A stretch of DNA of 64,000 bases, taken from positions 310,001 through 374,000 of the forward strand of contig NW_020167545.1 in assembly GCF_001641265.1 (NCBI RefSeq), written 5' to 3'. The stretch is from Pseudogymnoascus destructans (Eukaryota > Ascomycota > Leotiomycetes > Thelebolales > Thelebolaceae). Positions 9,757 to 21,161 of this stretch are shown here, in pieces. The number at the start of each line of letters is the position of its first letter. The first letter of the stretch is position 1. The notes below the pieces were generated by a model that was not told the DNA's origin, did not search any database, and worked only from the letters and a program-made list of their open reading frames with translations. The translations under genes and the position numbers were made by a program.

Positions 9757-10626
9757 ATGTTCATGGTTATTCCAGTAACTGCACCAGCTATGATGGGAGC
9801 TGTCATCTACTCTGACAGTCAGAGAGCGATCCAGGTGATTAGAACCCCCACGCCATCAGATGGGGCAAGCATAACCACAGATATCCACAACATCATTCGG
9901 AACACATCAAAAGGACAACGGCAGATATCCATCAAATGGATCCCTAAAGAAGCACAGATACCCAGACACGTAGAGGTGGACCGACTGGCAAAAATGGCCA
10001 CAGCTAGCACAGGTGAAATCACACCGACCACGTGGACACAGAGGAGCTCGAGGGAGCACAGCAGAATGAAGCTAAAGGCCCTCATCCAAGACACAACACG
10101 AGCCACGTCCGAATGGAAAACGGGTCAGAGCCTCCGCGCTATAGACAGCGCAATCCCAGGGAAACATGTCAAAACCCTATATGATACCCTCAACAGGAAG
10201 GAAGCACTAATACTTTCGCAACTCCGAACAGGGCACATGAGACTCAATGCCTTCCTCTACAAGATTGGGGTAACAGACAGTGCAGCATGCAAGTGCGGAC
10301 ATGAGAAGGAAGACATCCGTCACTTCCTACTCCACTGCCCAACGTATTCCATGCAGAGGCAACAGCTGGCGGATAAACTAGGAAGAAACTACGGCAACAT
10401 ATCACATATGCTGGGAGGTCGAGCGTCGTATGCCATGACCAATGGACAAAATCCAGATGGCCCGGCGGAGACCTGGAAACCCAAGATGGAGTTGGTGAGA
10501 GCAGTCATTAGGTTTGCTCTAGCAACGAGGAGACTCGACCACAACGTGCGGGTGGAACCAGCATCAGAACTAGAAAGCGAGGGGGAGAGTGAGGCAGGAG
10601 GCAGGAAGTGGATGAGGAGGAGGTAG
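9757..10626 (+). pseudogene. 3' end of a non-LTR retrotransposon (LINE) ORF: RNase H and C-terminal region
   Basis: The open frame from the LTR border encodes an RNase H domain typical of I/Tad-like fungal LINEs (VIYSDSQRAIQVI, then SIKWIPKEAQIPRHVEVDRLAK), followed by a Cys/His motif (CKCGHEKEDIRHFLLHC) and a Glu-rich basic tail. Reverse transcriptase and endonuclease are absent: the element is cut at 9757 where the LTR begins. The frame itself has no internal stop. The codons before 9757 belong to the LTR and are not original. Confidence 0.8.
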
Positions 10627-10957
10627 TAGAGTAGAGTAGAAGGGAGCGAACCACTCCATACACAAGCCAAGTGCGGCCTAATAGCGAACACACAGAACCT
10701 GCACGGGAGACTGGAGCTCATGGGACCTGTGGTCCCGCATAGCGTAGGATTAAATCAATTGTCACATATAACTGTGCTCGCGATCATGTGAATCTGTAAT
10801 GAATTGAATACTCTGGTCTCTACGTAATGTGGGAAAGCTCCTCTTTATAGAGAAGAGCTTTCCTAAGTGAGCTCATAAGCTCGAGTGAAGCGAAATGAGG
10901 GACCACTGCTCGGTCACGTGGTGGTCTCTTCGTGACATCAATCAATCAATCAACCCC
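10627..10957 (+). mobile_element. 3' UTR and tail of the LINE remnant
   Basis: This non-coding stretch follows the LINE ORF and ends in a short ATCAATCAATCAATCAA repeat (about 10937-10957). Simple-repeat tails of this kind are common at the 3' ends of fungal Tad-like LINEs. Confidence 0.6.
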
Positions 10958-11021
10958 TGTGTAGATACGGATCCCTTTTTGGCTTGGCTGCAACTATCGA
11001 GGAGGGGCAGAAAGAACCCTA

Positions 11022-12899
11022 ACGTAAGTCGTGGCGTAACGCGGGGGATGGCGTAACGCGGGGAATTCACCCCGCCGACTTCTGATAACTGTGAATAACT
11101 CAACAATGGTTCGCTGTAAAAGCCTGGGTGTTGCTGAGCGTGAAACTTTAATAGCCCAGGCAGTATTAGACGTCCAATCTAAGAAGTATAAGAGTGCATA
11201 TCACGCTGAGAAAGTGCTGGGGCTGCCGAAGAGTTCAGTGACGCGACGCGTCAATGGAGGTTTGACACGCTCCCAAGCCCACCAGAAACAGCAGAATTTA
11301 TCAGGCGCACAAGAACAGATACTTCTAAAGTGGATTAAAAACCTAACAATCAGCGGCTATTCTCCAGGGCATCGGTTGTTGAAGGAAATAGCTGAAGAAC
11401 TCCGGTCGCACCGGTCACTCAATTTTGACGACGCGACGCCAAACTTACTTCTACCCCAACCACGATTTTCCCTCGGTCGCGACTGGGTACCACGATTCAT
11501 ACAACGACATCCCCATCTACAGGTCGCTATTGGGCGACGGATCGAAACTGTACGCACGGACGGTGCAACAAAACCAGTGCTTACGGCATGGTTTAACGCA
11601 TACACCAAGGTGGTTCAAGAGTTTGGAATCACGCAAGAGAACACATATAACATGGATGAATCCGGATTTTCGATTGGGACAATGGAATCTACTCGAATTA
11701 TACTTGATTCAACGCTTTGTACGAAGCATCAAGCGCATCCTGGCCGTCAGGAATGGGTTTCGATGGTCGAATGCATCTGCGCAGATGGAACCATCCTCCC
11801 ACCCCTCGGGATCTTTAAGGGCAATAACGTTCTCCAATCATGGATTCCGCCCGCAGTCATCGACCAGTGGTTCTTCTCTGCGAATACAAAAGGCTGGACA
11901 AGCAACCTTCATGGGTTGGAGTGGTTAAAACGCATCTTCGAGCCAACAACACGTACAAAAGCAGATGGTCAGCACCGGCTTCTTATATGTGATGGCCACG
12001 ACTCACACATTAGCGGGAGTTTCATTGCGCATTGCATGCAGAACCATATTGTATTACTGATACTTCCCCCTCATACATCGCACTCACTACAACCACTGGA
12101 TGTTGCGATATTCGGCCCGCTAAAAAAGCGTCTGACAGCAGCGCTGTCCCCACTCAACCAAGCGCAACTTGCGCGCATACAGAAGTATGAATGGATGGAG
12201 GCATACATCCAGGCACGGCTTGATGTATGCAACCATCAGAACATTGAGTCAGCATACCGTGGCGCTGGCTTGTTTCCTTTTAATCCCCAGCGAGCATTGC
12301 GTATGCTGCTCAATGCTGAACCATCAGTCGAGGCTGACCGACCAAAAACACCACATCAGTATGATATTTTTGACCGAGTCTTTATCAACAGCTCCCCCCC
12401 AGATGGGATGACCTTACGCTCTGCAAATGCGCTTCTTACAACTACGATTAATAGTGGTGGGGTGCTGTCAACACCAGTGCGGACGTACATCCAAAAACTC
12501 ACAGTTGCGTCAGAGCAACTTCGAGCACGCAGCATTGTCCACCAACTCGATGCCAACAACCTGCGATCAGTTATAAAGCAACGTACGGTACGTACGAAGG
12601 GGAAAAGGGTTATTCTGAAGGGTCACTTTCATGTTTCTACGCAAGAGTTGTGTGATGCGGTGATGGAGGCGGAAAAGGCGACACATAACCCAAGTAAGAA
12701 AAAGCGCAAAACAAAGGATAAGAACGCCTCCTCAGACATTGAAATTGACGAGTATATTGAGGAAGAAGCAGGGGAACAATCTAAGAGTGATGGTGGATCA
12801 TGTATTATCGTTGATTGTAGTTAAATTTACAGATTTGTTGTGTTCTCTTCAAATTTCCACCGCGTTGCGCCATCCCCCGCGTTACGCCACGACTTACGT
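11022..12899 (+). mobile_element. Intact pogo/Fot-type DNA transposon, family C
   Basis: TA dinucleotides flank it (11020-11021 and 12900-12901). The TIRs start ACGTAAGTCGTGGCG and contain a repeated GGCGTAACGCGGGG unit. The right TIR (about 12861-12899) carries only a few changes relative to the left. One complete transposase ORF lies inside. Confidence 0.9.
11091..12824 (+). CDS. pogo-type transposase, family C (577 aa)
   Basis: Uninterrupted ORF. N-terminal HTH_psq-like region (about residues 20-58), CENP-B-like HTH (about 65-155), then a DDE core with D189 (YNMDESGF), D301 (LLICDGHDSHIS) and D337 (SLQPLDVAIFGPLK), again DD35D. The C-terminus is Lys-rich (KKKRKTKDK, a likely nuclear signal) and acidic, without the CCHC knuckle of families A and B. 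Either ATG at 11091 or the one five codons later (MVRCKSLG) could start translation. It catalyses cut-and-paste transposition of this element and is probably functional. Confidence 0.9.
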   Translation: MNNSTMVRCKSLGVAERETLIAQAVLDVQSKKYKSAYHAEKVLGLPKSSVTRRVNGGLTRSQAHQKQQNLSGAQEQILLKWIKNLTISGYSPGHRLLKEIAEELRSHRSLNFDDATPNLLLPQPRFSLGRDWVPRFIQRHPHLQVAIGRRIETVRTDGATKPVLTAWFNAYTKVVQEFGITQENTYNMDESGFSIGTMESTRIILDSTLCTKHQAHPGRQEWVSMVECICADGTILPPLGIFKGNNVLQSWIPPAVIDQWFFSANTKGWTSNLHGLEWLKRIFEPTTRTKADGQHRLLICDGHDSHISGSFIAHCMQNHIVLLILPPHTSHSLQPLDVAIFGPLKKRLTAALSPLNQAQLARIQKYEWMEAYIQARLDVCNHQNIESAYRGAGLFPFNPQRALRMLLNAEPSVEADRPKTPHQYDIFDRVFINSSPPDGMTLRSANALLTTTINSGGVLSTPVRTYIQKLTVASEQLRARSIVHQLDANNLRSVIKQRTVRTKGKRVILKGHFHVSTQELCDAVMEAEKATHNPSKKKRKTKDKNASSDIEIDEYIEEEAGEQSKSDGGSCIIVDCS

Positions 12900-12901
12900 T
12901 A

Positions 12902-13364
12902 CTTGCACTGCCCACCTCACGCATGCTCGACCAACACCAAGGGGAGCTGCTTTTGCAAGTGGCGAAAAGCGAAAAAGCGAAAAAGCAAAAAATGGCGTAT
13001 CCCAAAAGCATCCGGAGGCGCGGGGCCCAACCTCCATATGTGTCAATACTCGATTGGCTAACAACAAGAAGTATCAGTGGTTTACGTTATAATTGACGGT
13101 ATTTTACGGAGTCATAGAAAAGCAGTGCGAACGTCATGAGGGAACGGATTGATCGGAGCAATAGTAGGGCCCATTTTAATAGTGGAAGGTTGACGTTGCA
13201 ATTCTATCTACAATATCCTATAATAATATCCTTCTATCTACAATATCCTATAATAGTATCCCACGCATTGGGCAGCTATTCGCGGTTGGGCCCTGGCCTA
13301 TTCGCGAAGGCTTATATTCGTGGTTGGCTGGCTTATTCGCGAATACAACTTATTCGTATGAACA
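12902..13364. other. Intergenic stretch with a short tandem duplication
   Basis: No gene recognised. At about 13200-13261 a 31-bp AT-rich unit (TTCTATCTACAATATCC, then TATAATA) is present twice in tandem, followed by several TATTCGCGAA-type repeats to about 13345. Confidence 0.5.
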
Positions 13365-16300
13365 TCACGCAAACTCTCGCGGGACAGCCTCCTTCCCCAA
13401 CCCGCTGACTCTTCTCGTCCAGTCCCTAACACTGCCAGCCCACTTGCTCACTGCCTTCCCGCTCGTAGCACTCGCTCTCTTAATATGCGCGAACTCTTTC
13501 TCCACAAGAACAGGCCAATGCATCCCATGCCCCTCCACCGCCGCTATCGAGTCGGACTGGCTCCTCCGCCTCTCACTTTCTCCAACGCCGTCATCATGCC
13601 AATCCACAATATCCCTAGCCTTCGGCACCACACACAGATACAGCGGATAAAGTGTTGCAGTGAACAATAAAACAACCCCAGCAATAAATAGCCTCCTAGT
13701 ATCCTTCATCCCCTTAGTAATCCCGAGAACGACCCACGGTCCCGCCGCTCCTCCTACGTTCATAGTGATAACCAATGCAGCACCGAGCTTTGTTTTCGCG
13801 CCGAGGCCCCTCAGCGCCAGCCCCAAAATAATTGCATACACGGGGCCCTCACAGAAATATTCTGCGATGGCCAGTCCCGCAATCTTCGCACTGTTATCCT
13901 TCTCCAGCTCTGATGGAATCAGAGTGAACCACAACTTAATTGCTGCAGAGCTTAAGAAGGCCCCAAGTAGGATGAAGCGCGGCCGAACATAGAGACACAA
14001 TACCGCGGCCAATAGCAACGACCCCGAGAATGCGCAATGTCCAATGAGAACAAAATTTGGGGATAGTAACTGGCGCCGGTGCGCGCCGTTTCTTCCGGGG
14101 ATGGCGGAAAGGAACGAGCTGTTAAACCAAACATTGAAACCCTCCTGGTTGAACATATAGCTGAACATGGCGAAGCAGGCCAAGGTGAGGCTTACATAGA
14201 CAACTCGACAGCCAAAAATGCGATTACCAGGATCGTCGTTAACAGTGCGGTTAAGTGGTAAAAGCCGGGTCTGCAGAGAGTTTTGGAGGCCCTCATCGCT
14301 CGCCTCCGGTAGTGGCATGTAGTGAAAAACAAGGGCGACGATGACTGTGATAAAGGAAATAGCTAGATATGTCCATCGTATATTATGGATGTTATTGTGA
14401 ACTTCATTAGAGGGGGAAAATGCCTTCTCAACGAGGAGCTCGCTGACAATGGCACCAATACTCCGAACGAATTGAACTGCTAGAAGGCGAGACTCGCCGT
14501 AGCGTGGCGGGCCGCAGAGGATGACAAAGGGGTTTGCGACGGTCTCGAAAACCGACAAGCCAAATCCAATGATGAAATTGGAAATGATGAAGCCCGGATA
14601 AGTAATAAGGATGGAGGAAGGCCAGAAAATGAGAGTCCCAGTTCCAAAGATGCAAAGACCGACCATGAATGTCACCTTAAACCCACCCTTTTTCAGGCAG
14701 TACAACCCAACCGTTAGGGGGCCGAAGAAATATCCGGCAAAATACATCGTGTGCAGAGATACGGTCAGTGCTTGCGTATAACGTGCAACCACAGATATTT
14801 GGACGTTGAGCGTGTTGAGTAGCCCATAAGAAAATCCTAATAGGAAGAAGGAAGCTGAGATCCAAGAACAGTATTTCCACGAGTCTTTTACAGAAGTGCG
14901 CAGCATAGATCTTGGCTGGCAGATTTTTACAAAGCCAAAATGGAGTTCGTTAGGTTGGTCAGGACTGGATCCACTTCGTGGAGGGTTGGCCATCCCAGGC
15001 GAGGTGAGAGAGTTGAGCATGTCCATTTCTTGGTGTTGCTGTTGTTCCGGCGAGAGAAATCCTTCCTGTGCTGGCTGTGCATGGTTCTGTACTTGGTCTT
15101 CGGCATCATTCTGCTGTGAAAGCGCTGTTTGTTGCGGGAACCTTCGCCTGGGAGAGTAACTCTCATGCTCAGCTGAAAGTGAAGTTGAAGTCTCGGTTTG
15201 CTCTATGGGTGTACTGCTCTCTAGGGCGGGTAAAATAAGGGTTTCCTGCGAGGGCTCCAATGAGGGCTCTTGGGATGGTTGCTGCAAGAATGATCCGCCT
15301 TCCTGGACTGGTGAAAAAGAGACTCGTCGTGAGGCCAACTGCGAGGGCGCCTCGCCCATTCCGCCGATGGGTGATACTGATGTTCGATGTGAATTCTGTA
15401 GAATAGGTGTCCCAAGGTTCGGAGCTGGCGTCATTGACATTTCTGGCAAGGGGGTTGCTGACATTCTGAAGTTTAAGAGCGTTAACCCTTCTATATTGTT
15501 CTGCGCGGCGGGACGCGGAAGCGTGGGCATTTCCTCCGGCCTTGTCAGGGTCGCTGAGATGTTAGGTGATTTCTGGCTACTATGAAACCCAGGAGGGTTA
15601 ATGAGCTTCGGCATTGTCTTGCTTATCAATGGCTTCAGTAGCGGGATGCAACCGCATATAATGCCGATATTGACCTCTACAATCGACCACATTAGACCGT
15701 ATGATACATTGAATACAAAGTTGGGACTTGCACCAAGTCCGGGCGTTACTTGTGGTGAGCTGGAATTAGGAGTTGTAATTCCTAGGGCTTGCTGGAGGTA
15801 ATAGATTCGGATCACGTCCACAACGGTGACAAATATTCCGAGTCCGAACGTTAAGACTAATATTGTCTTCTGTCTCGTAGGCAGATGCATGCCGGTGAGA
15901 ACAGGTATTGGAAGTACCAATATTGCAAGATCAGTGATAACATTAGACGGCGACGAGGCGAGAAAAAGTGTGACCAAAGGTATACACTTCTGTGACGGAT
16001 CAATAAAAGACTCCGAGAAGATCTTGTCGAGAGGGTGGCACTGGAAAATATTGACAAATGTCAATACCAGTCCTACCACATTTACCACTCCCATTGTTGT
16101 GTACGTTCCAATCCAGAACAGCTTATTCGTCCTCGAAAGGCGTAGGTAGAATATTAGGATGCTCGTCTTGGTGGCCATAAGGGCGAGGTTCTGATAATTG
16201 TTAGTTCGATCTCTTTCCCTCATATGCCACTCCATTCCTGTTCTGCACATCCAGAGCTCCAAGCTATTATAAGTAGGGATATACGCACATAAAGTATACT

Positions 16301-16570
16301 ATAGATATACCCGAATTTCTTCAAAGGCGATAGCCACTCTGGTTTGAGTTCTGCATCCATCAGGCCAAGCCCCTTTCGTGCCGCAAGTAGAATAGTAAGA
16401 GAACCTCCAAATGCAATTATCCAGGCGATTATCATCATGTAGTCATCCAAGGTTGTACGCCTCGTGATAGATATCCGGCTTATCATCCGTAGTGCCACGA
16501 ACACAAAGGCCACGACGATCGTTACAGTTGTCGCGACTTGCATGGCTTGGCGCCGATCAGGACCAGACAT
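13365..16570 (-). CDS. Fusion protein: fungal rhodopsin-type 7TM domain plus MFS permease (two exons, about 1035 aa)
   Basis: Exon 1 (16289-16570) ends FGYIYSILY. An intron at 16191-16288 (GTGCGT to TCAG, branch CTAAC) joins it in frame to exon 2 (13365-16190) at NLALMATKTS. The N-terminal ~300 residues match the fungal rhodopsin domain of integral membrane proteins (DDYMMIIAW, LALMATKTSILIFYLRL, ASPSNVITDLAILVLPIP). A Ser/Pro/Gln-rich linker of about 200 residues follows, then a 12-TM MFS permease resembling the fucose/glucose permease group (FFLLGFSYGLLNTLN, GFGLSVFETVANPF). No stop separates the two. Such domains are usually separate genes; no substrate can be assigned. Confidence 0.75.
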
Positions 16571-17199
16571 GTTGTCGACAGAGATTCGGGAGGAGAATTG
16601 CTCGAATAACTAAGGGATTCTCCAACAACGCATCGGCATGTTATACGACTAGTGGTGGGCGTACTGAACGAGTGCGTACATAGGTACGCTCGTGCGTATA
16701 GACTTCCTATTATTGTAAGAGCTCCCCTTGAGCCCTCCGGTAATCCCAAATGCCATCACCAAGCCGGAATGTCATATGCGGTCCACAGCGTCTTTCTGTG
16801 TTCGTGCGATCCAAACCTCGTGTTGTGCTCGGTCTGGATCCAACGTTCATGCAAACGGTGCTCCCCGGCAATAATGAAAGAAACAAGACGCGAATAGCCT
16901 CGCGACTGGTAGAGCAGAAAGCGAAATATTTTCTCTTTCCCTCACGCCACTTTGTGTTGGGAAAGCTATGTGTGCCGTCATTGGAGCTACTTTACCTCAC
17001 TCAGCTGGTGCCGAGCTCAGGCAGCTTGATGTCATTTGGACCTCGACCAAAGTTGTAGATCTAAGGGACGCGCCGACGAACAGTAAATCCGGGGAAAAAG
17101 TGAATCAATCCACTTCTGCTGTTATCGGAGGAAGCGAAATGCGCGCTTTCGCAATTTATAGGCAGTAGGTACCACTCCATAGTGATTTATATATAAAGG
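16571..17199. other. Upstream region of the rhodopsin-MFS gene, no other gene seen
   Basis: It probably holds the promoter of the minus-strand fusion gene. ORFs here are short and overlap in conflicting frames. No repeats or terminal motifs were recognised. Confidence 0.5.
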
Positions 17200-17201
17200 T
17201 A

Positions 17202-18358
17202 ACGTGCATGTATAACGAAAGTGCCAAACAAGCGAAAGTGCCAAAATCATGCGGTGACCAACCCCCCCAACTAAATGTTAAATTCCTCCACAACAAAACA
17301 TGCGCCATAAAAATGATGAAAGCAAATTAGTGCTAGCTATCCAAGCTATGCAAAGTGACCCAAATTTGCGCCTTCGAGTTGCAGCTAGGATCTATTCCGT
17401 AGACCACCGCAAGCTACGTCACCGTTTACAAGGCGTACCTTCACGACGCGATATCCAAGCCAACTTACGGAAATTAAGTAACCTAGAGGAATCAGTTCTT
17501 GTTCAGTATATACTTGACTTAGCTGCTAAAGGGTTCCCTCCTCAGTTGTCTATTGTTGAAGATATGGCAAATCGACTACTTGCAACATGCGACGCGCCAC
17601 ATGTCGGGTCACGTTGGGCTTCAAACTTTGTTAAGCGCCATGTAGAGCTCCGGACACGCTTCCAGCGAAAATATGACTACCAGAGGGCTAAGTGCGAAGA
17701 TCCACAAGTCATCCGTGGCTGGTTTGAGCTTGTATGGAACACAATTCTAAAGTATGGCATCAACAATGCAGATATCTACAACTTTGATGAGACTGGGTTT
17801 ATGATGGGCGTCATCTCAAGCGCAACGGTAGTAACGAGCTCAGATGGGCGGGCAAAGGCAAAAAAGGTGCAGCCTGGCAATAGGGAATGGGTTACAGTAA
17901 TCCAAGGCGTTAGTTCTCAAGGTTGGGCAGTGCCGCAATAATGCATCAATTAGCATTGTTAAAAGCAGAGAACCAAAACCTGCGACAGGCAAATGAAGTG
18001 CTAAGCAAGCGCCGGAGAGCTAAAAAAACACGACTACAGCAAGGAGGATCACTTAGTCAACAGGTAGCACAGGAGCTACAGAACGAGAGGGACGTTGTGC
18101 AGCAAGTAGAGCAAGAAATAAGGGCAAGTAGTGGTCGGAAGCCAAGGAAAGAAACCCATGCACGTCGCTGTGGCAAGTGTGGTGAGACTGGACACAATGC
18201 GCGCACTTGTCAGATTGTAATAGACAGGTCTGAGGAAGAGGACTCCGAGTAGTTTTAATTAATTTATATTGTTGTGGTGGATTTATCGCAATTCTTATGG
18301 GGTAGTCGCGATATTTTGGCACTTTCGCTTGTTTGCCACTTTCGTTATACATGCACGT
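17202..18358 (+). mobile_element. Internally deleted pogo family A element
   Basis: TA flanks (17200-17201, 18359-18360) and family A TIRs (ACGTGCATGTATAACG with two GCGAAAGTGCCAAA-type units) bound a 1157-bp copy. It contains the first ~210 and last ~105 codons of the family A transposase but lacks the middle, so it could move only with help from a full transposase. Confidence 0.9.
17300..18252 (+). pseudogene. Transposase with central deletion, family A
   Basis: The reading frame follows family A from MRHKNDESKL to SSQGWAVP, then joins the C-terminal part (MHQLALLKAENQNL to SEEEDSE) near 17936-17942. About 0.7 kb covering D276 and D312 is gone, and the junction shifts frame, giving a stop at 17939-17941. 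Apart from the deletion the coding sequence is little decayed, so the deletion is probably recent. Confidence 0.88.
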
Positions 18359-18514
18359 TACTCCAAAAGCAATTTAAAATATTCTAAAGAGGAAAATTCA
18401 AGCGAACAGAGAGATACGTATAGAATAGATATATACCTTGAGAATTATTCAAGCAGTTGTTTTATTTTCTTTAAAATAATATGATCTTGATATTTTTAAA
18501 TATCATGTCTTATA

Positions 18515-20354
18515 ACGTATTTCACAAGCGAGTTGGCCACCCAAGCAAGTTGGCCACCAAAACACCAAAATTGACTATTACTGCCTACTACTACACCACC
18601 ACCCTACATAATGACCCTTATTCGATCGTAATTGAATCCTTGTGCCTCGTACATGTACGGGAGTTATGGCCCATAATACCACATATGCCACAGCGCTTCT
18701 GTCGGCCTGTAGAACCCACCTGCCGACAATGCTCACTTGCCACCTCCGTACGGACTTGAGCTTCTACCTCAGCACTCTGAAGCATATCCTCTCCCTCTCG
18801 TACGGAGAGACTGCCCCCTTGCATTATACGCCTCTTGCGCTTCCTTTCCCTCCTCTTTTTCTGTTCATTTGCCGCTTGTAGAGCCTTAACTTCTGCCTTA
18901 AGTAGAACAGCAGAATGCATCATCATTTCCGCCCCTTTAACAAGGCAGCTAACAGCATCATTAATTGAGGTAGGAGAGCTATTCTGATGTCGTACGATGC
19001 GGTTCTTAATGTGCTCTGTTTGAAAGTTAAGCTCCCTTATAGTTTGAGGAGTCTTTGAAGTCCAATTGTCACTCTCAACTATAGGAGGTGTTGGAGTCCT
19101 TAAGCGTAGATTTAAGTGAGAGAGGACACTCTGTGGCTCGTACGGAACTAGTCCTGTAGCTCGGAATCCGCTCTTGATGTTCTGCTCTGTAAACGTAGCT
19201 TTGAATGCTTCTTTGAATGCAGAGAGGAACTCAAGCTTTGTGATGTGGTTTAGCCGGTTCCGTACGAAGGTTTCAATCTGCTTTCCGTACGAAAGCTTTA
19301 GTGGCGCAAAGCAGCTCACATCAAGAGGCTGAAGAATGTGTGATGAGTGTGGTGGCATACAGAGGGTAATTATCTTCCGTTCTGTGCAGTAGTGTTGAAA
19401 TTGAGCAGAGATGTGGCTCTCATGTCCATCAAGAATAAGAAGGCGATAGGTTCCGACCGTACGAGCATTTGTATGTCGATTGAAGTGTTGAATCCACTCA
19501 TACCCAATTGAATTTGAAGTCCACCCATTCTCACTAAGCGTAATCACCCAATTGTCTGGTAATCCTGAGTCTTCGTACCAAGCTGAGAGGTGATTCTGCG
19601 CCTTGAAAATAATGAACGGCGGGAGTGCCCATCCGTACGAATTAACACCTTGGATAATTGACACCCACTCTCTATTCCCTGGCTGTATAGTCTTTGGACG
19701 GCTCTTTGCTTCTGAGCCTGTGACTACCTTTCCAGTAGCAATAACTCCCATTGCGAAACCTGCTTCATCAAAGTTGTAGATGTCCTGCTCTAAGATGCCA
19801 TATTTTGCGACTGTGTTTCGTACGAGGGTGAACCACCCTTCAATTATCTTTGGATCTTCGCATTTTGCTCGTTTGTAATCGTACTTCCGACTAAACTTTG
19901 CTTTAAGTTCCGTACGACGCGTTATGAAGTTACTAGTCCAGTTCTTCCCAGTAGGGCTCTCACCTCGTTCGGAGAGTAGTAGGTCTGCCATTTCTTGCAC
20001 AGCTTGCGGCCGGGGCGGAAATCCACGCGAATCTAGGTCGAGAATATACTGAACAAGAGCTGACTCTTCGTACGAAGTTAGGTTTTGTGATTTTGGGGTA
20101 GAATCACGTCGGGAGGTCATTCCATTCATTCTGTTGGTAAGGGTACTACGTGACACGTCGTATGATAATGCAGCAGCTCGGACACTCTTAAATTGACGTT
20201 CCTTTAGTGCCTGAATAGCTAATAGTATTCTACCCTCTTGATTTGAGGATTGGGCTTGTGTTGGTTGTGGCATAGTTGACTGTAGTCAAGTTGACGCGTT
20301 TTGGTGTTTTGGTGGCCAACTTGCTTGGGTGGCCAACTCGCTTGTGAAATACGT
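18515..20354 (-). mobile_element. Intact pogo/Fot-type DNA transposon, family B
   Basis: TA flanks at 18513-18514 and 20355-20356. The TIRs start ACGTATTTCACAAGCGAG and carry the unit AGTTGGCCACC twice plus a repeated ACACCAAAA. A single complete transposase lies inside. Two decayed halves of the same family are at 4743-5428 and 61937-63056. Confidence 0.9.
18618..20273 (-). CDS. pogo/Fot-type transposase, family B (551 aa)
   Basis: Uninterrupted ORF with N-terminal psq HTH (VRAAALSYDVSRSTLTNRMN), CENP-B HTH, and DDE core at D169 (YNFDEAGF), D282 (LLILDGHESHIS) and D318 (ILQPLDVSCFAPLK): DD35D. The C-terminus has a Lys/Arg-rich stretch and a CCHC knuckle (CGICGIMGHNSRTC). It has the same length as family A. 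No damage is visible, so activity is plausible. The coding DNA is rich in CGTACG-type words compared with family A. Confidence 0.92.
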   Translation of the reverse strand: MPQPTQAQSSNQEGRILLAIQALKERQFKSVRAAALSYDVSRSTLTNRMNGMTSRRDSTPKSQNLTSYEESALVQYILDLDSRGFPPRPQAVQEMADLLLSERGESPTGKNWTSNFITRRTELKAKFSRKYDYKRAKCEDPKIIEGWFTLVRNTVAKYGILEQDIYNFDEAGFAMGVIATGKVVTGSEAKSRPKTIQPGNREWVSIIQGVNSYGWALPPFIIFKAQNHLSAWYEDSGLPDNWVITLSENGWTSNSIGYEWIQHFNRHTNARTVGTYRLLILDGHESHISAQFQHYCTERKIITLCMPPHSSHILQPLDVSCFAPLKLSYGKQIETFVRNRLNHITKLEFLSAFKEAFKATFTEQNIKSGFRATGLVPYEPQSVLSHLNLRLRTPTPPIVESDNWTSKTPQTIRELNFQTEHIKNRIVRHQNSSPTSINDAVSCLVKGAEMMMHSAVLLKAEVKALQAANEQKKRRERKRKRRIMQGGSLSVREGEDMLQSAEVEAQVRTEVASEHCRQVGSTGRQKRCGICGIMGHNSRTCTRHKDSITIE

Positions 20355-20458
20355 TAACCAATCTTTAAGTTCACCAATACATGCACATACCTATAGTGAT
20401 GTATTTTCTCTCGATGATCCTCAATATAGTAATAATTATAGTAATCACTACTAACTTT

Positions 20459-21161
20459 TATTAGCACCCTCCCATCAACTACCATTAAAATGGTGGAAAG
20501 AAAATGAACTACTATTCCCAGGACTTGGTGCTATGGCCGGGATATACTTTGTATTCCTGCTTCAGAAGCTCTTGTTGAGCGAGTGTTTAGCACTGCCCGC
20601 ACTGTCTGCAATTATAAGCGCAACCAAATCATGTAAGGATGCCTTCTCATCTCTCACTCTAAGGAGCAGACTCCGAGTAGCTGCAGGTCACGTGTGGTCA
20701 TTTGGGTGGGCTAACCGAGTCGGATGGGTTGCGGGTACTTGAGGGAATTGACTCACGACCCTGGTCACGTGTGATCATTTGGGTGGGCTAACCGAGTCTG
20801 ATGGGTTTCGGGTACTTAAGGGAATTGACTCACGGGGTTCCCCCTTCATCTTTTTTGTATCCTTCATAGTAGACCTATAGGATAGCATCTGTTTAACCTC
20901 TGACTCACACTCCCATATGCTATTACTGTGAGCTGGGTGCCCCGTGTCCTTACAAATCACCCCTGATACAATATGGGAATTATGCTTGTCTTCTACCGCC
21001 AGAAAATTGAACGGGAACAGCTATTTGAACACTACTCTGTTGCAGATATCATTGATTCGACTTATATGAATGATGAGGAAATATTGTTTGAGTATAATGC
21101 CCTAATTGATAATATCCAAGAGAAGATGACGCTACAGTATATTCCAGACTGAAGCCCAAGG
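20459..21161 (+). pseudogene. C-terminal (dimerisation) part of a hAT transposase, broken by a solo LTR
   Basis: Translation gives LPLKWWKENELLFPGLGAMA, a one-base frameshift near 20535, then RDILCIPASEALVERVFSTA, and after the solo LTR RNQITPDTIWELCL. This is the hAT C-terminal dimerisation region (WW..N...FP.L..MARDIL.IPAS...ERVFS). An acidic tail follows (DEEILFEYNALIDNIQEKM) to a stop near 21151. The N-terminal part is not adjacent. Confidence 0.75.
20632..20954 (+). repeat. Solo Gypsy LTR with TSD AATCA (323 bp)
   Basis: It runs TGTAAGGATGCC to GTGTCCTTACA and is flanked by AATCA at 20627-20631 and 20955-20959. A block of about 75 bp (CACGTGTGRTCATTTGGGTG onward) is duplicated in tandem, making this LTR longer than its relatives. 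Confidence 0.92.
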
